Source of the DNA: Clostridia bacterium
GTDB lineage: Bacteria; Bacillota; Clostridia; Oscillospirales; Acutalibacteraceae
Assembly: GCA_024404065.1 (NCBI GenBank)
Contig: JAKSQR010000048.1
Coordinates: forward strand, 1 to 9,810
Direction of reading: 5' to 3'
DNA: 9,810 nucleotides
The notes beneath the pieces were generated by a model that worked only from the letters and a program-made list of their open reading frames with translations, was not told the DNA's origin and ran no database searches. How positions within the stretch are numbered: position 1 is the first letter of the stretch; each line of letters starts with the position of its first letter. Positions 1 to 6,499 of the stretch are shown one piece after another. The position numbers and the translations under genes were made by a program.

Positions 1-4
1 AATT

Positions 5-11
5 AAAGGAG
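5..11 (+). promoter_or_regulatory. Ribosome binding site of the EamA-type transporter
   Basis: AAAGGAG lies 10 bases before the ATG at 22. It supports that start. No promoter can be judged because only 21 bases precede the gene in this window. Confidence 0.8.
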
Positions 12-21
12 AATTAGTCCA

Positions 22-993
22 ATGTCTTGGTTTATTTTTGCACTTATCGCAACTCTCGGCTGGGGATTTGCTGATTTGTTTTATAAGAAAGGCGCAGAGG
101 ATAACGACCGCTACTCACATCTTCAGACAGCTATCTGGGTTGGTCTTGTTATGGGTGCAGTAGCAATTGTTTTATGCTTTATACCTTCAGAAGAAAAAAC
201 AATAACACTCTCAAATTTCTTTATTAAAATCTTCCAGTATTCACCTGCTTCACTTGGCTATATAATCTCAATGGTTATTGGCTACGCAGGTATGAGATAC
301 CTTGAGCTTTCAATTATCTCCCCCGTTCAGAATGCGTCAGGTGCATTTTCAGCATTCATTATGATTGTATGGTTTGTTATCAGAGGCAAGGATTTAAGCG
401 AAGAATACTCAGCCCTTGATATTATCGGTAACATCCTTATAGTTGTAGGCATAGTTGCACTTGCAATAGTTGAGCAGAAGCTTGCTTCAGCTGAAGCAGA
501 CTTAAAGCCCGAAGAGAAAAAATATAAGATGGGTGCCCTTGCACTTGCATTCCCCCTTCTTTACTGCTTATTTGATACCCTCGGCACTGCAGCAGACGGT
601 ATTTTACTTGATGACGAAGCTACAAGCATCGGCATTGGTGAAATAGATGTACTTATTCTCTATGGTCTTACCTTCTTTGTTGCAGGTGTTATTGCCTGGA
701 TTTTCCTGCTTATTAAAACCAAGAAAGCATATAACCCATTTGCAAAATCAGAAAAGAATAACGGAATAGCTGCATGCTGTGAGGAATTCGGTCAGGTATT
801 TTATGTATACGCAATGGCAAGAAATCCCGTACTTGCAGCACCTATGATTGCATCATACTGCATTGTTTCAGTTATCCTTTCAAGATTTATACTTAAAGAA
901 AAATTAAAAGCTTCACAGTATGCCTGTGTTATTTCAGTAATAATCGGCATTGTTCTGCTTGGCATTTCAGAAGGTCTGAGCGAAGCAGAATAA
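22..993 (+). CDS. EamA/DMT-superfamily membrane transporter
   Basis: This 323-residue, very hydrophobic protein looks like a drug/metabolite transporter of the EamA type, a cytoplasmic-membrane carrier. About ten membrane segments can be read, in two halves of about five. The first begins at residue 3 (WFIFALIATLGWGFADLFYK), a typical EamA opening with a small-residue and aromatic pattern. The halves are joined by a charged loop at about residues 150-168 (EQKLASAEADLKPEEKKYK). The second half ends with a segment at about 300-316 after the family-like stretch ILSRFILKEKLKASQY, similar to the 'l.lgE.l...q..G..lI..Gv' ending of EamA repeats. The length is normal for a two-repeat member. The ATG has a good ribosome binding site, and mutS2 starts 18 bp after the stop, so the two are probably co-transcribed. 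The substrate cannot be told from the sequence. Confidence 0.85.
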   Translation: MSWFIFALIATLGWGFADLFYKKGAEDNDRYSHLQTAIWVGLVMGAVAIVLCFIPSEEKTITLSNFFIKIFQYSPASLGYIISMVIGYAGMRYLELSIISPVQNASGAFSAFIMIVWFVIRGKDLSEEYSALDIIGNILIVVGIVALAIVEQKLASAEADLKPEEKKYKMGALALAFPLLYCLFDTLGTAADGILLDDEATSIGIGEIDVLILYGLTFFVAGVIAWIFLLIKTKKAYNPFAKSEKNNGIAACCEEFGQVFYVYAMARNPVLAAPMIASYCIVSVILSRFILKEKLKASQYACVISVIIGIVLLGISEGLSEAE

Positions 994-1011
994 CTGTGAT
1001 ACAGGAGCAAT

Positions 1012-3402
1012 ATGACATCATTTGATAAATACTCAAAATCAATTGAATTTGATAAAGTGCTTGAAAAACTTGCAGAGTTTACAGGCTGTGAGGATGCAAA
1101 AGAATTAGCACTTAATCTTAAACCAGAAACAGATCTGAATCTGGCTCAGGCTCTGCTTAATCAGACAACTGATGCCCACATGCTGCTTGCACGTTTTGGT
1201 GGACCTGCTTTTGGTGGAATTAAAAATGTAAATAACGCCCTTGCAAGGGCTAATGCAGGCAGTGTGCTTAACACAAGAGAACTGCTTGACATAGGCGAGG
1301 TATTAAGGGTAATCCGTTCACTTACTCAGTGGAGAAGTACAAATGCGGGTGTCAGCAGTGTGCTTGACTCACTCTTTAATGCTCTTATGCCAAATAAATA
1401 TCTTGAGAGCGCTATTTTCTCAGCAATTGTTGCCGAGAATGAATTTGCGGATAGCGCATCCCCCACTCTTGCAGATATAAGACGAAAAATAAAAATACAG
1501 GAGAGCAAGGTACGTGATCAGCTTGATAAATTCACAAGGTCATCCACCTTCTCAAAATACCTGCAGGATAATATCGTAACACAGCGTAACGGCAGATTTG
1601 TTGTGCCCGTAAAAGCTGAGCACAGAGCAAATGTGCCCGGCCTTGTGCATGACTCCTCCTCAAGCGGTGCTACTGTATTCATTGAGCCTATGAGTGTAGT
1701 TGAAGCAAACAATGAAATTCGTGTGCTTCAGTCAAAGGAAAAAGAAGAAATTGAAAGAATACTTTGTGAGCTTTCTGCCACTGCAGGCGACTATGCTGAA
1801 AGCATTAAAAGCAGCTATGAGTGTGCAGTAGAGTTGAATCTTATATTTGCAAAGGCACAGTATGCCTATACACTTAAGGCAAGCCCTGCTATACTTAACG
1901 ATAAAGGCGAAATTAACCTGAGAGGTGCAAGACACCCGCTTATTGACCCTAAAAAGGTTGTGGCAGTAGACATTACCCTTGGTAAAGGCTTTGACACTCT
2001 CGTTATTACAGGTCCTAATACAGGCGGTAAAACTGTATCCATAAAAACAATTGGTCTGCTTACTATGATGAGTATGTGCGGACTTATGATACCTGCAAAT
2101 GACAGAAGTGAAATTTCAGTATTTGATGAAATACTTGCGGATATTGGTGATGAGCAGAGCATAGAGCAATCACTTTCTACATTCTCTGCCCACATGACAA
2201 ATATCATAGATATTATGAACGCCGCAAATGACAGAAGCCTTGTGCTTATAGATGAGCTTGGCTCAGGCACAGACCCCGTAGAGGGTGCTGCCCTTGCTAT
2301 GGCAATTATTGAGCAGCTTAATGCTCAGGGTGCAAAAATTGCAGCTACTACCCACTATGCGGAGCTTAAAGCTTATGCCCTTGAAACTCCCGGTGTAGAG
2401 AATGGCTGTTGCGAATTTGATATAAAAACATTAAGACCTACATACAGACTGCTTATCGGTGTACCCGGTAAATCAAACGCTCTTGCAATAAGCGAAAAGT
2501 TAGGCCTTAAAGAATCAGTTATCAAAAGAGCAAGCGACCTTGTTTCAAGTGAAAACAAGGAGTTTGAAACTGTTGTGGATAAGCTTGAGGAAACCCGCAA
2601 GCGTATGGAAACAGAATATGAGCAGGCACATATTCTTGCTGATAAAGCCGCTAAAGAAAAAGAAGAGGCTGAAAAGCAGAAGAAAGAAATTGCCCTGCTT
2701 CGTGAAAAAGAAATGGAGAAGGCAAAGGGTCAGGCTCTTAAGGTTGTAGAGCAGGCTAAACGTGAAGCTTATGCCTTACTTCAGGAGGTTGAAAAGCTTA
2801 AAAAAGAGCAGGCTAAAACAAAGGATGCCGCAGAGCTTGCAAGAAGAGCAAGGGCTGCTGTCAGAAAAGGCATAAGCGCTATTGACTCTGCTGCTGACCC
2901 CATTGTAGAAATTGATGACGATGAGGATTACATACTTCCCCGCCCTGTTGAGCCTGGTGATACTGTAATAATCAGAGACCTTGGCAAAACAGCAAAGGTG
3001 CTTTCCGCTGCTGATAAAAGCGGTAATGTAGAGGTGCTTGCAGGTGCATTACGCACAAGAGTTAAGGAAAGTAATCTTAAACTGACAAAGGCTGAAAAGC
3101 CTAAGAAAAATCCTGTATCAACAGCTAAATTCAAAGGCGAAAGCAGGCTTAATATGGAGGCACAGGCACGCATAGACCTGAGAGGTATGACGGTAGAGGA
3201 ATGCCTTATGGAGCTGGATATGTTTATAGACAGAAGCCTTCGTACAGGTCTTTCAGAGTTTACTATTGTACACGGTAAAGGTACAGGCGCCCTGAGAAAG
3301 GCTGTAACAAGCTACCTGAAATCCTGCCCTTATGTAAAATCATCACGCCTTGGCGTATATGGTGAGGGTGAAGATGGCGTTACAATAGTTGTGCTTAAAT
3401 AG
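1012..3402 (+). CDS. mutS2: MutS2 family ATPase/endonuclease (ribosome-rescue factor)
   Basis: MutS2 is a homodimeric ATPase with an Smr domain. It was first linked to suppression of recombination, and more recently to sensing collided ribosomes and splitting them. The 796-residue length is close to the usual 780-790. From the N terminus there is a MutS-type core and clamp, then the Walker A motif GPNTGGKT at 334-341, the Walker B strand LVLIDE at 410-415 followed by LGSGTDP, and ATTHYAELK at 445-453 with the H-loop histidine. A long charged coiled coil covers about 505-620, and a small KOW-like barrel about 644-690 (PGDTVIIRDLGKTAKV). The C-terminal Smr domain has DLRG at 722-725 and HGKGTG at 754-759. 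All key motifs look intact. AGGAG at 1003-1007 gives a short 4-base spacing to the ATG. The gene follows the transporter closely and is separated from ylxM by 278 bp. Confidence 0.97.
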   Translation: MTSFDKYSKSIEFDKVLEKLAEFTGCEDAKELALNLKPETDLNLAQALLNQTTDAHMLLARFGGPAFGGIKNVNNALARANAGSVLNTRELLDIGEVLRVIRSLTQWRSTNAGVSSVLDSLFNALMPNKYLESAIFSAIVAENEFADSASPTLADIRRKIKIQESKVRDQLDKFTRSSTFSKYLQDNIVTQRNGRFVVPVKAEHRANVPGLVHDSSSSGATVFIEPMSVVEANNEIRVLQSKEKEEIERILCELSATAGDYAESIKSSYECAVELNLIFAKAQYAYTLKASPAILNDKGEINLRGARHPLIDPKKVVAVDITLGKGFDTLVITGPNTGGKTVSIKTIGLLTMMSMCGLMIPANDRSEISVFDEILADIGDEQSIEQSLSTFSAHMTNIIDIMNAANDRSLVLIDELGSGTDPVEGAALAMAIIEQLNAQGAKIAATTHYAELKAYALETPGVENGCCEFDIKTLRPTYRLLIGVPGKSNALAISEKLGLKESVIKRASDLVSSENKEFETVVDKLEETRKRMETEYEQAHILADKAAKEKEEAEKQKKEIALLREKEMEKAKGQALKVVEQAKREAYALLQEVEKLKKEQAKTKDAAELARRARAAVRKGISAIDSAADPIVEIDDDEDYILPRPVEPGDTVIIRDLGKTAKVLSAADKSGNVEVLAGALRTRVKESNLKLTKAEKPKKNPVSTAKFKGESRLNMEAQARIDLRGMTVEECLMELDMFIDRSLRTGLSEFTIVHGKGTGALRKAVTSYLKSCPYVKSSRLGVYGEGEDGVTIVVLK

Positions 3403-3423
3403 TGTAAAGATTTATTGCTTTAC
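3403..3423. repeat. Upstream copy of a 21-bp palindromic repeat
   Basis: This 21-bp unit starts at the base after the mutS2 stop codon and has arms GTAAAG and CTTTAC around an 8-base centre. It matches 20 of 21 bases with a second copy at 3624-3644, 221 bp downstream; only the base at 3410 (A) versus 3631 (T) differs. The 6-bp stem is followed by CCCCTTTG, which is a poor T tract, so it is weak as an intrinsic terminator for mutS2. Confidence 0.6.
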
Positions 3424-3450
3424 CCCTTTGTAAATATATTGTAATATTCA

Positions 3451-3478
3451 TTGAAATCTTAGTAAATCAGGCTATATT
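3451..3478 (+). promoter_or_regulatory. Possible weak upstream promoter
   Basis: TTGAAA (3451-3456) and TATATT (3473-3478) are separated by 16 bp, and each matches the sigma-A consensus at five of six bases. Transcription would begin near 3485. The surrounding DNA is very A+T rich, so a chance match is quite possible. It would be a second, distal promoter for ylxM-ffh or the start of a short RNA. Confidence 0.25.
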
Positions 3479-3485
3479 TTGTACC

Positions 3486-3510
3486 CGAATAGTCAGCAAA
3501 GCACTATTTG
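3486..3510 (+). other. Small hairpin in the mutS2-ylxM gap
   Basis: CGAATAGT (3486-3493) can pair with ACTATTTG (3503-3510), giving 8 bp with one G-U pair and a 9-base loop CAGCAAAGC. No T tract follows, so it is not a terminator. AGTCAGCA within it and AGTCGGCA just after it (3491 and 3512) form an imperfect direct repeat. Its function is unknown. Confidence 0.35.
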
Positions 3511-3587
3511 TAGTCGGCATAAACCCTTTATTTATATAATATATGCAACATATACAAATTATTGCTGTATTAAAAGCAAAATTTGGC

Positions 3588-3616
3588 TTGACAACCCACA
3601 TCTTTTAATGTATAAT
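3588..3616 (+). promoter_or_regulatory. Consensus sigma-A promoter of the ylxM-ffh operon
   Basis: A perfect -35 box TTGACA (3588-3593) and a perfect -10 box TATAAT (3611-3616) are separated by exactly 17 bp. Transcription should begin near A3621, or less likely G3625, about 60 bases before the ylxM ATG. The match predicts strong housekeeping transcription of ylxM, ffh, rpsP, khpA, rimM and trmD. An inverted repeat covers the predicted start point. Confidence 0.9.
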
Positions 3617-3619
3617 GTG

Positions 3620-3649
3620 CACCTGTAAAGTTTTATTGCTTTACAGGTG
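3620..3649 (+). promoter_or_regulatory. Perfect inverted repeat at the ylxM transcription start
   Basis: CACCTGTAAAG (3620-3630) and CTTTACAGGTG (3639-3649) are perfectly complementary over 11 bp, around an 8-base loop TTTTATTG. ATTTTTAAT follows. The repeat starts 4 bases after the -10 box, so the mRNA from A3621 would carry a hairpin at its extreme 5' end. It could protect the mRNA end, act as a terminator for transcripts arriving from upstream because of the T5 tract, or be an operator for a dimeric repressor. The sequence alone does not decide between these. Confidence 0.7.
3624..3644. repeat. Downstream copy of the 21-bp palindromic repeat
   Basis: This is the inner part of the larger inverted repeat at the ylxM start point. 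It matches the unit at 3403-3423 at 20 of 21 bases. The two copies bracket the regulatory part of the intergenic region. Confidence 0.6.
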
Positions 3650-3665
3650 ATTTTTAATCTGAAAG

Positions 3666-3674
3666 AAAGGAGAG
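3666..3674 (+). promoter_or_regulatory. Ribosome binding site of ylxM
   Basis: AAAGGAGAG sits 6 bases before the ATG at 3681 and is strongly complementary to the 16S rRNA tail. It fixes the ylxM start. Confidence 0.85.
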
Positions 3675-3680
3675 ATAATT

Positions 3681-4046
3681 ATGGCAAAAAACTATGAGAT
3701 GGCAATTCTTATAGACTTTTATGGTGAAATGCTTACCGAAAAGCAGCGTGCTTTTCTTGAATATTACTATAACGACGATCTCTCCCTTTCTGAAATTGCT
3801 GAGAATGAAGGCATTACCCGTCAGGGCGTAAGAGATGCAATTAAAAGAGCAGAGGCTCAGATGATTGACATGGAAGAACGCCTTGGTATGGCAAAGCGCT
3901 TCAGTGAGCTCAGCGAAGGTCTTAAAGACATAATTGAATATTCTGATAAAATTACTGAATATAATCTGCATCATGGTCTTTCAAAAGAAATCAATGATAT
4001 GAGCCTTAACATTAAATCAAAGGCTATGACATTGCTTGAAAGCTGA
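3681..4046 (+). CDS. ylxM: YlxM family DNA-binding protein, SRP-associated
   Basis: YlxM proteins are small helix-turn-helix proteins encoded next to ffh in Firmicutes. They are thought to be linked to signal recognition particle function, and reports for the streptococcal protein suggest it modulates SRP activity. The 121-residue protein opens with the family pattern ILIDFYGEMLTEKQRAFLEYYYNDDLSLSEIA. The helix-turn-helix covers about 34-56, with EIAENEGITRQGVRDAIKRAE resembling a sigma-70 region 4-type fold. The rest is a helical, acidic region up to about residue 100. It is the first gene after the strong promoter and lies 33 bp before ffh. In Bacillus subtilis ftsY comes before ylxM; here mutS2 takes that place. 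Confidence 0.93.
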   Translation: MAKNYEMAILIDFYGEMLTEKQRAFLEYYYNDDLSLSEIAENEGITRQGVRDAIKRAEAQMIDMEERLGMAKRFSELSEGLKDIIEYSDKITEYNLHHGLSKEINDMSLNIKSKAMTLLES

Positions 4047-4063
4047 TTGCACAATTTCTCATG

Positions 4064-4072
4064 AAAGAGGTG
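4064..4072 (+). promoter_or_regulatory. Ribosome binding site deciding the TTG start of ffh
   Basis: AAAGAGGTG ends 7 bases before TTG at 4080. The codons that follow encode AFDGLSDRLE, the usual Ffh N terminus, so the TTG is the start and not a later ATG. Confidence 0.8.
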
Positions 4073-4079
4073 AATAACC

Positions 4080-5438
4080 TTGGCATTTGATGGTCTTTCA
4101 GACAGACTTGAAGCCACATTCAAAAACCTGAGAAGTAAGGGCAGCCTTACAGAGTCTGATGTTCGCTCAGCAATGAGAGAAGTTCGTATGGCTCTGCTTG
4201 AAGCCGATGTAAACTACAAGGTAGCCAAAGATTTCACCAACACAGTTACAGAAAAAGCCATAGGTGAGAAGGTAATGGAAAGCCTTACCCCCTCTCAGAT
4301 GGTTATTAAAATCGTTCACGAAGAGCTTGTTGAGCTTATGGGTGGTACAAATGCAAGGCTTACTTACGCTGCACACCCACCAACAATTATTCTTATGTGC
4401 GGTCTTCAGGGTTCAGGTAAAACTACTCACTGTGCAAAGCTTGCACTTAAACTGAGAAAAGAAAACCATCGTCCCCTGCTGGTAGCCTGTGACGTTTACC
4501 GACCTGCTGCTATTAAGCAGTTACAGGTAGTTGGTGAGCAGGCAGGTGTTCCTGTGTTTGAAATGGGTCAGGGTGACCCCGTTGAAATCTCAAAAGCAGC
4601 TATAGCTGAGGCAAAGCTTAAAAGCTATGACTACGTTATCATAGATACAGCTGGTCGACTTCACGTTGATGAAGAGCTTATGAACGAGCTTAAAAACATC
4701 AAGGCAGAAGTTAAGCCTCACGAAATACTTCTTGTAGTTGACTCCATGACTGGTCAGGACGCAGTTAATGTTGCAACATCATTTGATGAGGCACTTGGCA
4801 TTGACGGCTTGCTTCTTACCAAGTTAGATGGTGATACAAGAGGCGGTGCGGCTCTTTCAGCAAGAGCAGTTACCGGCAAACCAATCAAGTTTATAGGTAC
4901 TGGTGAAAAGCTTGAAAACTTAGATGTTTTCCATCCGGACCGTATGGCTAACCGCATACTTGGCATGGGCGACGTTCTTTCACTTATCGAAAGAGCTGAG
5001 CAGGCTTTAGATATGCAGCAGGCTGAAGAGCTTGAAAAGAAATTAAGACAGAATAAATTTGACCTTAATGACCTGCTTGATCAGTTCAAGTCAATACGCA
5101 AGATGGGTTCCCTTTCAGATATGCTTGAAATGATACCCGGCATTGGCAAAAAAGCCAAAGATATTGACGTGGACGAAAGACAGTTTGACAGGCTTCAGGC
5201 AATTATTCTTTCTATGACACCAAAAGAAAGGGCTAACCCTGATATAATCAATCCCTCACGCAAAAAGAGGATTGCAGCAGGTTGTGGCCAGACTATTGAG
5301 GATGTAAATAAGCTTCTCAATCAGTACAGACAGATGCAAAAAATGTTCAAACAGATGAACGGCAAACCGGGCAAACGCCACAGAAAGCAGCGTATGAGAT
5401 TACCTGCAGGCTTTGACCCATCACAGTTTGGGATGTAA
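4080..5438 (+). CDS. ffh: Signal recognition particle GTPase Ffh (SRP54)
   Basis: Ffh is the protein core of the bacterial signal recognition particle. It binds SRP RNA and signal sequences emerging from the ribosome and delivers the complex to FtsY at the membrane. The 452 residues fit the family. The N domain covers about 1-90, and the G domain follows with the P-loop GLQGSGKTT at 108-116, DVYRPAA at 138-144, DTAGR at 189-193 and TKLDGDTRGG at 247-256. The methionine-rich M domain starts near 300 and contains the finger loop near 340-352 and the RNA-binding helix-turn-helix NPSRKKRIAAGCG at 391-403. Residue 402 is Cys where Ser is usual (GSG). The tail is basic and ends in LPAGFDPSQFGM. Translation begins at TTG. 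S16 follows after 80 bp. Confidence 0.98.
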   Translation: MAFDGLSDRLEATFKNLRSKGSLTESDVRSAMREVRMALLEADVNYKVAKDFTNTVTEKAIGEKVMESLTPSQMVIKIVHEELVELMGGTNARLTYAAHPPTIILMCGLQGSGKTTHCAKLALKLRKENHRPLLVACDVYRPAAIKQLQVVGEQAGVPVFEMGQGDPVEISKAAIAEAKLKSYDYVIIDTAGRLHVDEELMNELKNIKAEVKPHEILLVVDSMTGQDAVNVATSFDEALGIDGLLLTKLDGDTRGGAALSARAVTGKPIKFIGTGEKLENLDVFHPDRMANRILGMGDVLSLIERAEQALDMQQAEELEKKLRQNKFDLNDLLDQFKSIRKMGSLSDMLEMIPGIGKKAKDIDVDERQFDRLQAIILSMTPKERANPDIINPSRKKRIAAGCGQTIEDVNKLLNQYRQMQKMFKQMNGKPGKRHRKQRMRLPAGFDPSQFGM

Positions 5439-5505
5439 TACAGTAGGGGCCGTTAAAACGGCTAATAAAAACTGATGCATTTATAAATTAAGATTCTATA
5501 TTTTT

Positions 5506-5510
5506 GGAGG
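5506..5510 (+). promoter_or_regulatory. Ribosome binding site of rpsP
   Basis: GGAGG is followed after 8 bases by ATG at 5519. A TTG in the same frame at 5504 overlaps this site and therefore cannot be the start. Confidence 0.9.
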
Positions 5511-5518
5511 AAAAAATC

Positions 5519-5761
5519 ATGGCAGTAAAAATCAGACTTCGTCGCATGGGCGCTAAGAAAGCTCCTTACTATCGTATAGTAGTTGCAGATTCAAGATATC
5601 CCCGTGACGGCAGATTCATCGAAGAAATCGGCACTTACAACCCCGTTAAGACTCCTACAGAGGTTAAGGTTGACGCTGATAAGGCTAAGCAGTGGATTGC
5701 TAACGGTGCACAGCCCACAGATACTGTAAAGGCTCTTCTTAAGAAGGAAGGTATCCTTTAA
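5519..5761 (+). CDS. rpsP: 30S ribosomal protein S16
   Basis: S16 is a 30S subunit protein needed for efficient assembly of the 16S rRNA 5' domain. From the ATG at 5519 the product is 80 residues, the normal size, with the family signature MAVKIRLRRMGAKKAPYYRI and then VVADSRYPRDGRFIEEIG and YNP at the expected places. The reading frame is open further upstream to a TTG at 5504, but that would place the start on the ribosome binding site and add five residues foreign to the family. The stop codon shares one base with the khpA start (TAATG), which predicts coupled translation. The 80-bp gap to ffh holds no convincing promoter or terminator. Confidence 0.98.
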   Translation: MAVKIRLRRMGAKKAPYYRIVVADSRYPRDGRFIEEIGTYNPVKTPTEVKVDADKAKQWIANGAQPTDTVKALLKKEGIL

Positions 5762-5988
5762 TGGAAAAATTACTTGTCAGTATAGCTCAGGGCCTTGTTG
5801 AAGATCCCTCTGCTGTTAATGTAACAGTAGAAGAATCCGACAATGCCACCATCTATCACCTTCACGTTGCTGAAGATGACATGGGCAGAGTAATCGGCAA
5901 GCAGGGCAGAATAGCAAAGGCAATCCGCACAGTTATGAGAGCTGCGGCTATACGTCAGAACACAAAGGTTGCTGTGGAAATTGATTAA
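5761..5988 (+). CDS. khpA: KH-domain RNA-binding protein KhpA (YlqC)
   Basis: KhpA is a small single-KH-domain protein that, with the partner KhpB (EloR/Jag), binds RNA and affects cell elongation and division in Gram-positive bacteria. The 75-residue length is typical. The RNA-contacting GxxG loop is GKQG at 46-49 within GRVIGKQGRIAKAIRTVMRAA, the most conserved stretch of the family. The start overlaps the rpsP stop by one base, and the end overlaps rimM by 8 bp. No ribosome binding site of its own is evident beyond purines at the rpsP end, so translation is probably coupled to rpsP. Confidence 0.95.
   Translation: MEKLLVSIAQGLVEDPSAVNVTVEESDNATIYHLHVAEDDMGRVIGKQGRIAKAIRTVMRAAAIRQNTKVAVEID
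5964..5969 (+). promoter_or_regulatory. Likely ribosome binding site of rimM within khpA
   Basis: AAAGGT lies about 11 bases before TTG at 5981 and would abut TTG at 5969. Spacing therefore favours 5981, which also gives the family-like N terminus IKNYLEIGEIVG. Confidence 0.55.
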
Positions 5989-6499
5989 GAATTATCTTGA
6001 AATAGGCGAAATAGTGGGTACACACTCCATACACGGCGAGGTTCGTGTAAACCCTTGGTGTGACTCCCCTGAATTCGTAAAGAAATTCAAAACACTTTAC
6101 TTTGACAGTGAAGGTAAAAATCCTGTTAAAATAAAATCCGCAAGGCCCCACGGCAATGTGGTTTTAGTTAAGCTTGATGGTATTGATACTGTGGAAGAGG
6201 CTCAGAAAATGCGTGGAAAGATACTCTGGATGCGCAGGGCTGATGCAAAGCTTCCCGAAGGCAGTTATTTTATTGCAGAGCTTATAGGCTGTAAGGTTTA
6301 TGACGCTGACGATAAAACTAAATGCTATGGTACACTTACTGATGTAAGTGAAACAGGTGCCAACGATGTATGGCATATTACAAAGGATAATAAAGAATAT
6401 CTTATACCTGCAATACCTGATGTTTTAATTGAAACTGATGTAGCCAGTGACACTATCATTATCAGACCACTGAAAGGTATATTTGACGATGAGGATTGA
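5981..6499 (+). CDS. rimM: 16S rRNA processing / 30S maturation factor RimM
   Basis: RimM binds S19 and helps mature the 3' head domain of the 30S subunit. The chosen TTG start gives 172 residues, as expected. The N-terminal RimM domain (about 5-85) has YLEIGEIVGTHSIHGEVRV and ends with EEAQKMRGKILWMRR. The PRC-barrel domain (about 92-168) has LPEGSYFIAELIGCKVYDAD, YLIPAIPDVLIETD and IIIRPLKGIFDDED. The frame extends back to a TTG at 5969, adding MLWK before residue 1, but that is not family-like. The gene overlaps khpA by 8 bp and trmD by 11 bp. The rimM-trmD pair is one of the most conserved bacterial gene pairs, placing a 30S assembly factor with a tRNA methylase. Confidence 0.95.
   Translation: MIKNYLEIGEIVGTHSIHGEVRVNPWCDSPEFVKKFKTLYFDSEGKNPVKIKSARPHGNVVLVKLDGIDTVEEAQKMRGKILWMRRADAKLPEGSYFIAELIGCKVYDADDKTKCYGTLTDVSETGANDVWHITKDNKEYLIPAIPDVLIETDVASDTIIIRPLKGIFDDED
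6472..6478 (+). promoter_or_regulatory. Ribosome binding site of trmD within rimM
   Basis: GAAAGGT lies about 11 bases before ATG at 6489. The in-frame TTG at 6483 would be too close to it. Confidence 0.5.

Noticed and set aside
1866..2270. Long antisense open frame of 134 codons within mutS2
   Set aside because: It lies entirely opposite conserved MutS2 coding sequence around the ATPase motifs, shows no recognisable motif, and is explained as a shadow of codon bias.
3404..3430. Hairpin after mutS2 as a strong intrinsic terminator
   Set aside because: The stem is only 6 A+T-rich base pairs, and CCCCTTTG follows instead of a T run, so I list it only as a repeat.
3403..3680. SRP RNA (scRNA/4.5S) or a tRNA in the gap before ylxM
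   Set aside because: The conserved SRP RNA apical loop and tRNA landmarks are not present; only short hairpins can be drawn.
3654..3974. Antisense open frame of 106 codons over ylxM
   Set aside because: YlxM on the plus strand is a clear family match with promoter and ribosome binding site; the antisense product resembles no family I know.
5446..5463. Small hairpin GCCGT/ACGGC between ffh and rpsP as terminator or S16 leader regulator
   Set aside because: The stem is 5-6 bp without a T tract and does not match a leader motif I can name; no convincing promoter follows.
5504..5518. TTG at 5504 as the rpsP start
   Set aside because: It overlaps the GGAGG ribosome binding site, and the added residues are absent from S16 proteins; ATG 5519 fits.
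5969..5980. TTG at 5969 as the rimM start
   Set aside because: It abuts the putative ribosome binding site and adds residues not typical of RimM; TTG at 5981 gives normal spacing and N terminus.
6483..6488. TTG at 6483 as the trmD start
   Set aside because: ATG at 6489 gives the standard MRIDILTLF N terminus and better spacing.
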